From Micromonospora saelicesensis (GTDB taxonomy: Bacteria; Actinomycetota; Actinomycetes; Mycobacteriales; Micromonosporaceae): DNA of 64,000 bases. The position numbers and the translations under genes are program-made. The notes beneath the pieces were generated by a model that worked only from the letters and a program-made list of their open reading frames with translations, was not told where the DNA came from and made no database searches. The stretch covers positions 1,178,001 through 1,242,000 of the forward strand of contig NZ_FMCR01000001.1 in assembly GCF_900091575.1 (NCBI RefSeq). The letters run 5' to 3'. Each line of letters begins with the position of its first letter. Positions within the stretch are counted from its first letter, which is position 1. Below are positions 60,579 to 64,000 of this stretch, one piece after another.

Positions 60579-61432
60579 TGCTTCACACCGCCTTCCCAGC
60601 GGTAGAAGCCCTGCCCGGACTTCTTACCCAGCCGGCCCGCCGCCACCATCTCTACCAGCAGCGGGGGCGGCGCGAAGCGGTCCCCGTACGCGGCCTGGAG
60701 GGTGCGGGCGATGTCCAGCCGCACGTCGAGGCCGACCAGGTCGGTGAGCTCCAACGGCCCGATCGGATGCCGGTAGCCGAGCACCATGGCCTTGTCGATG
60801 TCCGCCGGGCTGGCCACCTCGTCGGCGACCATCCGGATCGCCTCCAACCCGAGGGTGACCCCGAGCCGGGAGGTGGCGAAGCCGGGCATGTCGCGTACGA
60901 CGACGGGGTCCTTGCCGAGCCGGCCGGCGAGCGCGACAGCCGCGGCGGTGGTCTCCTCGGCGGTGGCCGGGCCGACCACGATCTCCAGCAGCGCCATCGC
61001 CCAGACCGGGTTGAAGAAGTGCAGGCCGATGAAGCGTTCGGGCGCGTCCAGCTCGGCGGCAAGCGCCGCGATCGCGATGCTGGAGGTGTTGCTGCCCAGC
61101 AGCGCCGGCTGAAGCGCGGCGGCGTCCCGGAGCACGGCACGCTTCAGGTCGAGGCGCTCCGGCACCGCCTCCACGATCACCTGGGGGGCGGGAGCGACAG
61201 CGGCGAGGGTCGGGCGCAGCGTCACCCGCTGCCGGTTCGTGGCGGCCTCGTCGGCGCTCAGCTTCCCGCGCTGCACCGCCCGCTCCCACAGCTCGGCGAG
61301 CCGGTTCAGCGCGGCCGCACCCCGCTCGGGGTCCACCTCGACCAACTCGACGGCGTGCCCGGCACCGGCCGCCACGTACGCGATGCCAAGCCCCATCGTG
61401 CCGGCCCCGACGACCACGAAACGATCGCTCAT
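60575..61432 (-). CDS. 3-hydroxyacyl-CoA dehydrogenase
   Basis: A 285-residue enzyme of the HAD family. N-terminal Rossmann GAGTMGLGIAYVAAGAGHAVELVEVD, then the conserved SNTSSIAIAAL and FIGLHFFNPVWAMALLEIV with the catalytic His; the C-terminal HAD domain includes MPGFATSRLGVTLGLEAIRM and ends YRWEGGVKQ. ATG at 61432 has GGGAGG. It oxidises 3-hydroxyacyl-CoA to 3-ketoacyl-CoA with NAD and is paired with the hydratase at 59779. The substrate chain type is not evident. Confidence 0.92.
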   Translation of the reverse strand: MSDRFVVVGAGTMGLGIAYVAAGAGHAVELVEVDPERGAAALNRLAELWERAVQRGKLSADEAATNRQRVTLRPTLAAVAPAPQVIVEAVPERLDLKRAVLRDAAALQPALLGSNTSSIAIAALAAELDAPERFIGLHFFNPVWAMALLEIVVGPATAEETTAAAVALAGRLGKDPVVVRDMPGFATSRLGVTLGLEAIRMVADEVASPADIDKAMVLGYRHPIGPLELTDLVGLDVRLDIARTLQAAYGDRFAPPPLLVEMVAAGRLGKKSGQGFYRWEGGVKQ

Positions 61433-61515
61433 CACGCCTCCCTGTCCCGCCCGCCGACGCGCGGGGTCCCCGCTACGCCGGCCCGGGTGTCCCGCCCGCT
61501 CCGCTCGCTCATGGT
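61433..61515 (-). repeat. Related repeat-like leader before the 3-hydroxyacyl-CoA dehydrogenase gene
   Basis: The minus-strand leader starts TGAGCGAGCGGAGCGG and holds GC-rich inverted parts before the ribosome site. It resembles the stop-anchored repeats in its first 15 bases only, so the relation is tentative. Confidence 0.35.
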
Positions 61516-61609
61516 GCGACCCTAGACAGCGCGACGACCCGGCCCATGCGTGGGGGAGCGCCGGATCGGGTAATGACGGCCCGTCAACCGAGGGAAGGAC
61601 CGCATCGAC

Positions 61610-61897
61610 ATGAGCCAGGCACCGGAGAGCGTCACCGACGGGGAGATCGTGGAGACCCGAGGCGACGAGCGGGTCGAACTGCTGCGCGCCGACACCAACA
61701 ACGACGGCAAGACCGACGTGTGGGTGGTGGACACCGACGGCGACGGCAAGGCGGACCTGTTCCAGTTCGACACCGACGGTGACGGCAAGGTGGACATCAC
61801 CATGGTCGACATCGACGAGGACGGCCAACCGGACGAGGTGGTCGACGGCGACGGCGGCCTTCCGCCCGAGCAGCTCCCCCCGACCGTCCAGGTCTGA
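61610..61897 (+). CDS. Small protein with four tandem Ca-binding-type DxDxDG loops
   Basis: A 95-residue protein with no signal peptide. Four loops begin at residues 28, 41, 54 and 67 with exact 13-residue spacing: D28-x3-D32-G-x2-D36, D41-T-D-G-D45-G-x2-D49, D54-T-D-G-D58-G-x2-D62 and D67-I-D-E-D71-G-x2-D75. This is the pattern of calcium-binding dockerin/thrombospondin-3 or FG-GAP-like loops, but here they form the whole protein. The tail is Pro-rich. A calcium-bound beta-roll is likely. Role unknown. Terminator follows. Confidence 0.8.
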   Translation: MSQAPESVTDGEIVETRGDERVELLRADTNNDGKTDVWVVDTDGDGKADLFQFDTDGDGKVDITMVDIDEDGQPDEVVDGDGGLPPEQLPPTVQV

Positions 61898-61905
61898 GAC
61901 GTACG

Positions 61906-61944
61906 ACGGCCCCCGCTCTCCGCCCGACGGAGAACGGGGGCCGT
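61906..61944. terminator. Bidirectional terminator
   Basis: A 17-bp stem (61906-61922 with 61928-61944, one mismatch) with a 5-base loop, between the Ca-loop protein gene and the convergent methyltransferase gene. Confidence 0.8.
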
Positions 61945-61949
61945 CCTGC

Positions 61950-62738
61950 TCAGTCGACGAGGCGCAGGGTGGCCAGGTAGTAGGGGGCGTCGCGGTCGTC
62001 CACATCGGTGAGCCGCCAACCGGTGCCCTGCACCAGGCTGGCGAACTCGTCCGCCGAGCAGACCAGGTAGTCGAACCACTCGGTGCTCAACTCGCGGTAG
62101 CGCAGCCGCAGCCGTAGCTGGCCACCGAGCCGGCCGCGCCGACGGTTGCGCTCGTGGTAGCCGGTGTGCAGCGGGTCGCGGGTGCCGTACGGGTCGGTGC
62201 CCTGCGCGATGATCTGCGCCCCCGGCCGGGCCAGCGCGGCGAGCGCGGCCAGGAACTCGGGAGCACGCTCCCGCCCCTCGAACAGCCCGAGGTTGTTGCC
62301 GAGCAGCAGGAACGTGTCGTACCGCGACCCGTCGGCGACGTGCGTGTCGACGGTGCCGTGCACCAGCCGCCGGACACCGCGACGCCGGCTCACCTCCAGC
62401 GCGCCCGCGGAGGTGTCCAGCCCGGTGACCGGTACGCCGCGCTCCTGGAGCAGCAGCGCGATCCGGCCGGCTCCGGTGCCGATGTCCAGTGTCTCGCCGT
62501 ACGCCCGCTCCACCGCGCGGTGGTCGTACGGCTGCCACTCCGCCGGCCCGTCCAGGTAGTGCGCGGACGGGGCGCCGTTGATCAGACCGTCGTCCCGTTC
62601 GATGATCTCGATGACCGGTCGCGGCAGTCGACCACCGACCAGGGGCCGGGGGCCTACCCCCGTGGCCACGGCGAGCGTGTCTCGCAGCAGTTCGCCGATC
62701 ACGTCACCGATTAGAGGCTCAACCGTCACGACGTTCAC
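61950..62738 (-). CDS. SAM-dependent class I methyltransferase
   Basis: A 262-residue protein. Motif I: GETLDIGTGAGRIALLLQERG; motif II acidic VTGLDTSAGALEVSRRRG; further DTFLLLGNNLGLFEGRE and GAQIIAQGTDPYGTR. The N-terminal 90 residues form a helical cap (LIGDVIGELLRDTLAV). Substrate unknown. GTG at 62738 chosen; GTG at 62729 is an alternative. It is divergent from the PPOX-fold gene at 62784. Confidence 0.82.
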   Translation of the reverse strand: MNVVTVEPLIGDVIGELLRDTLAVATGVGPRPLVGGRLPRPVIEIIERDDGLINGAPSAHYLDGPAEWQPYDHRAVERAYGETLDIGTGAGRIALLLQERGVPVTGLDTSAGALEVSRRRGVRRLVHGTVDTHVADGSRYDTFLLLGNNLGLFEGRERAPEFLAALAALARPGAQIIAQGTDPYGTRDPLHTGYHERNRRRGRLGGQLRLRLRYRELSTEWFDYLVCSADEFASLVQGTGWRLTDVDDRDAPYYLATLRLVD

Positions 62739-62783
62739 GCTATCCGGCCACTCAGTGGCCCGTGCCGGCCGTATCCTGGCGGC

Positions 62784-63173
62784 GTGACCATGCTGGACCG
62801 GCTGTCGGCCGAGAAATACATCCTGCTCACGACCTTCCGCAAGGACGGTCGGGCGGTGCCGACCCCGGTCTGGGCGGTGCGCGACGGGGAGGCGTTGGCG
62901 GTCTGGACCCGGGCCGACTCGGGCAAGGTGAAGCGGATTCGCCGCAACGGCGAGGTGACCGTGGCACCGTGCGACGTGCGGGGTCGGCCGCACGGGGCGG
63001 AGGTGCCGGCCCACGCGACGATCTACGGGAACGGTGACACCGGTCGGGTCCGCGACCTGCTCAAGCACAAGTACCGCCTGATCGGTCGACTGAGCCTGCT
63101 GGGCAGCCGATTGCGTCGCGGCGAGGGCGGCACGGTCGGCATCCGGGTGACATTGGCCGAGCCGCAGCGCTGA
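62784..63173 (+). CDS. PPOX-class F420/FMN-binding-fold oxidoreductase
   Basis: A 129-residue split-barrel protein. LTTFRKDGRAVPTPVWAVRDGEALAVWTRADSGKVKRIRRNGEVTVAPCD is the PPOX-class pattern (pyridoxamine oxidase-like fold) found in F420-dependent enzymes of actinobacteria. The later LSLLGSRLRRGEGGTVGIRV completes the barrel. Cofactor is inferred (F420 or FMN). It starts GTG at 62784, close to the divergent methyltransferase. Confidence 0.82.
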   Translation: MTMLDRLSAEKYILLTTFRKDGRAVPTPVWAVRDGEALAVWTRADSGKVKRIRRNGEVTVAPCDVRGRPHGAEVPAHATIYGNGDTGRVRDLLKHKYRLIGRLSLLGSRLRRGEGGTVGIRVTLAEPQR

Positions 63174-63209
63174 CCCGCGGCCGGGGTCGTGCTCGGCCGG
63201 GCATACGAA

Positions 63210-63239
63210 AGGGGCGGCGGATCGAGATCCACCGCCCCT
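63210..63239. terminator. Bidirectional hairpin terminator
   Basis: AGGGGCGG-C-GGATC (63210-63223) pairs with GATCC-A-CCGCCCCT (63226-63239), one mismatch. It sits between the PPOX-fold gene and the convergent bldC gene. Confidence 0.8.
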
Positions 63240-63259
63240 GACGAAGAACTCCTGCCGGC

Positions 63260-63469
63260 TCAGTCGCCCTGCCGCTGCTGCGGGATCTGGCCCTGCAGCA
63301 GCGCCCTGACCTCCGACTCACGGTACCGACGGTGGCCACCCAGGGTGCGGATGGCACTGAGCTTGCCAGCCTTGGCCCACCGGGTCACCGTCTTCGGGTC
63401 GACCCGGAACATCGACGCCACCTCGGCCGGCGTGAGTAGCGGCTCTGGTTCGTGCGTTCGCGATGCCAT
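63260..63469 (-). CDS. bldC: BldC-type MerR-like DNA-binding developmental regulator
   Basis: A 69-residue single-domain winged HTH protein nearly matching Streptomyces BldC: LLTPAEVASMFRVDPKTVTR, WAKAGKLSAIRTLGGHRRYR, ESEVRALLQGQIPQQRQ. BldC binds direct repeats and delays the start of sporulation in Streptomyces; here the host is probably a sporulating relative. GGAGTGACC site before ATG. The next gene upstream (63720) is on the same strand, 250 bp away. Confidence 0.95.
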   Translation of the reverse strand: MASRTHEPEPLLTPAEVASMFRVDPKTVTRWAKAGKLSAIRTLGGHRRYRESEVRALLQGQIPQQRQGD

Positions 63470-63719
63470 CGGTCACTCCTCCACATGTATAGACATCGGC
63501 CGGGGTCCCGCCGGCCGACGCGTCTCCCATGGTCCGGCTAGTCCCCGATGTCCGACATGGGCCGAACGGATGAAGGTCCCTAGACGGACGGATGAACCAT
63601 GCCCGATTTTTACGACTTTTACACGGCAGAAAGTACCTTATTCGGACTCATGATCACGGTTCGTGATGCGTCAACTACGAGCACAACTCACCTTGGGAGC
63701 GCTCCTAGGGTGATATGCC
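63470..63719. other. 250-bp region upstream of bldC
   Basis: Contains the bldC promoter region, a perfect ATCACG-GTT-CGTGAT palindrome (63653-63667) and an inverted CTAGGG/CCCTAG pair (63705-63710, 63718-63723) that includes the stop codon of the next gene. No gene is supported on either strand. Confidence 0.65.
63653..63667. promoter_or_regulatory. Perfect palindrome ATCACG-3-CGTGAT upstream of bldC
   Basis: A 6-3-6 inverted repeat about 185 bases before the bldC ATG. It is a candidate operator for an unknown developmental regulator. Confidence 0.4.
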
Positions 63720-64000
63720 CTAGTTGCACCGCTCCAACAGCTGCACCGCGCGCCACCGAGCCACCAACTTGTCGTACGCGGCCGACGCCTCCTCGGCCTC
63801 ACCGCGCGACAGCCCCGCGAGGCCGCCGGCAACCAGCTCGGGCGAGTCGTCAGCGGTGAGCGTCTCGTCGGAGAGCAGGTCGACCAGACCGCCATAGTCC
63901 AGCTCGACCACGGACCGCGGATGGAACTCCTCCAGCCAGCGGGCCGCCTCTTCCACCGCCTCGGTGATCGGCGCCTCGCCCACCGATTTGCGCAGCACCG
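63720..64000 (-). CDS. Hypothetical protein (partial, runs off the right edge)
   Basis: The C-terminal 92 residues are visible; the frame remains open to the window edge, so the true start may lie beyond (a GTG at 63998 could also be it). The sequence is acidic and helical (EAVEEAARWLEEFHPRSVVELDYGGLVDLLSD, then AEEASAAYDKLVARWRAVQLLERCN). In Streptomyces a conserved uncharacterised gene next to bldC has similar character, as I recall. No function is assigned. Confidence 0.75.
   Translation of the reverse strand, partial: VLRKSVGEAPITEAVEEAARWLEEFHPRSVVELDYGGLVDLLSDETLTADDSPELVAGGLAGLSRGEAEEASAAYDKLVARWRAVQLLERCN

Noticed and set aside
61433..61609. Third full copy of the stop-anchored repeat
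   Set aside because: Only the first 15 bases match and the CGCAGTCGCG end is absent, so it is listed as a tentative relative only.

Overview
The window is a high-GC actinobacterial chromosome segment. The best fit is a Micromonospora-like member of the Micromonosporaceae. This is inferred from codon use, frequent GTG starts, GGAGG-type ribosome binding sites, a BldC orthologue and the gene families present; no marker gene fixes the genus. No rRNA, prophage, insertion sequence, integrase or CRISPR array was found. There are three tRNA genes (Glu, Asp, Phe).

Layout. (1) 1-4986: the end of a probable SDR gene with a strong terminator, an IclR regulator, then a sugar-type ABC importer made of a Tat-lipoprotein binding protein and one permease polypeptide that fuses the two usual permease subunits. 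(2) 5010-13514: small regulatory and enzyme genes. These are a GNAT/reductase pair, a LysR regulator, a TetR regulator divergent from a three-gene operon (small protein, methyltransferase, lipoprotein), a MarR-GNAT fusion, an LtrA-like membrane protein, a DUF574-type methyltransferase and a Cys-rich protein. (3) 13575-16773: a GH65 disaccharide phosphorylase and a PAP2 phosphatase. (4) 16808-27909: a Tad/Flp pilus locus. The prepilin peptidase is divergent from a run of lipoprotein, secreted protein, SAF-domain (CpaB-like), TadZ/CpaE-like, CpaF ATPase, TadB, TadC, Flp-like pilin, three TadE/G-like pseudopilins and a LysM membrane protein, many with stop/start overlaps. (5) 28294-30149: a DUF2231-Rieske membrane protein and an enoyl-CoA hydratase.

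(6) 30136-43449 reads as an alpha-glucan utilisation locus, all on the minus strand: LacI regulator, binding lipoprotein, two permeases, GH13 alpha-glucosidase and two large secreted GH87-type (alpha-1,3-glucanase/mycodextranase) beta-helix enzymes with F5/8 carbohydrate-binding modules. The inferred scheme is that GH87 enzymes cut the polymer outside, the importer takes up oligosaccharides, GH13 splits them and LacI controls the set. No ATPase gene is present, so a shared MsiK-type ATPase elsewhere is likely. (7) 43543-47513: a disulfide-reductase-fold flavoprotein, a beta-lactamase-fold hydrolase and a photolyase. (8) 46188-52708: a carotenoid/light-response cluster, with crtB and photolyase on one strand and crtE, crtI, idi and a LitR/CarH-like MerR regulator on the other, facing a promoter region with a direct repeat. 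(9) 52784-54165: a polysaccharide deacetylase and the tRNA cluster. (10) 54559-64000: a low-complexity protein, an SRPBCC protein, a DUF2786 protein, small secreted and hypothetical proteins, an ABC binding protein that appears circularly permuted, two acyl-CoA enzymes, a Ca-binding-loop repeat miniprotein, a methyltransferase, an F420/FMN-binding-fold protein, bldC and a partial gene.

The most unusual items are the circularly permuted periplasmic binding protein (58368-59711), the one-chain ABC permease (2950-4986), the two-GH87 locus, the exact 13-residue Ca-loop repeat protein (61610-61897), a repeat family that begins at stop codons (23672 and 60578), and an AT-rich near-perfect hairpin at 28010-28047. 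All functions are read from sequence and family knowledge only; no searches were run.
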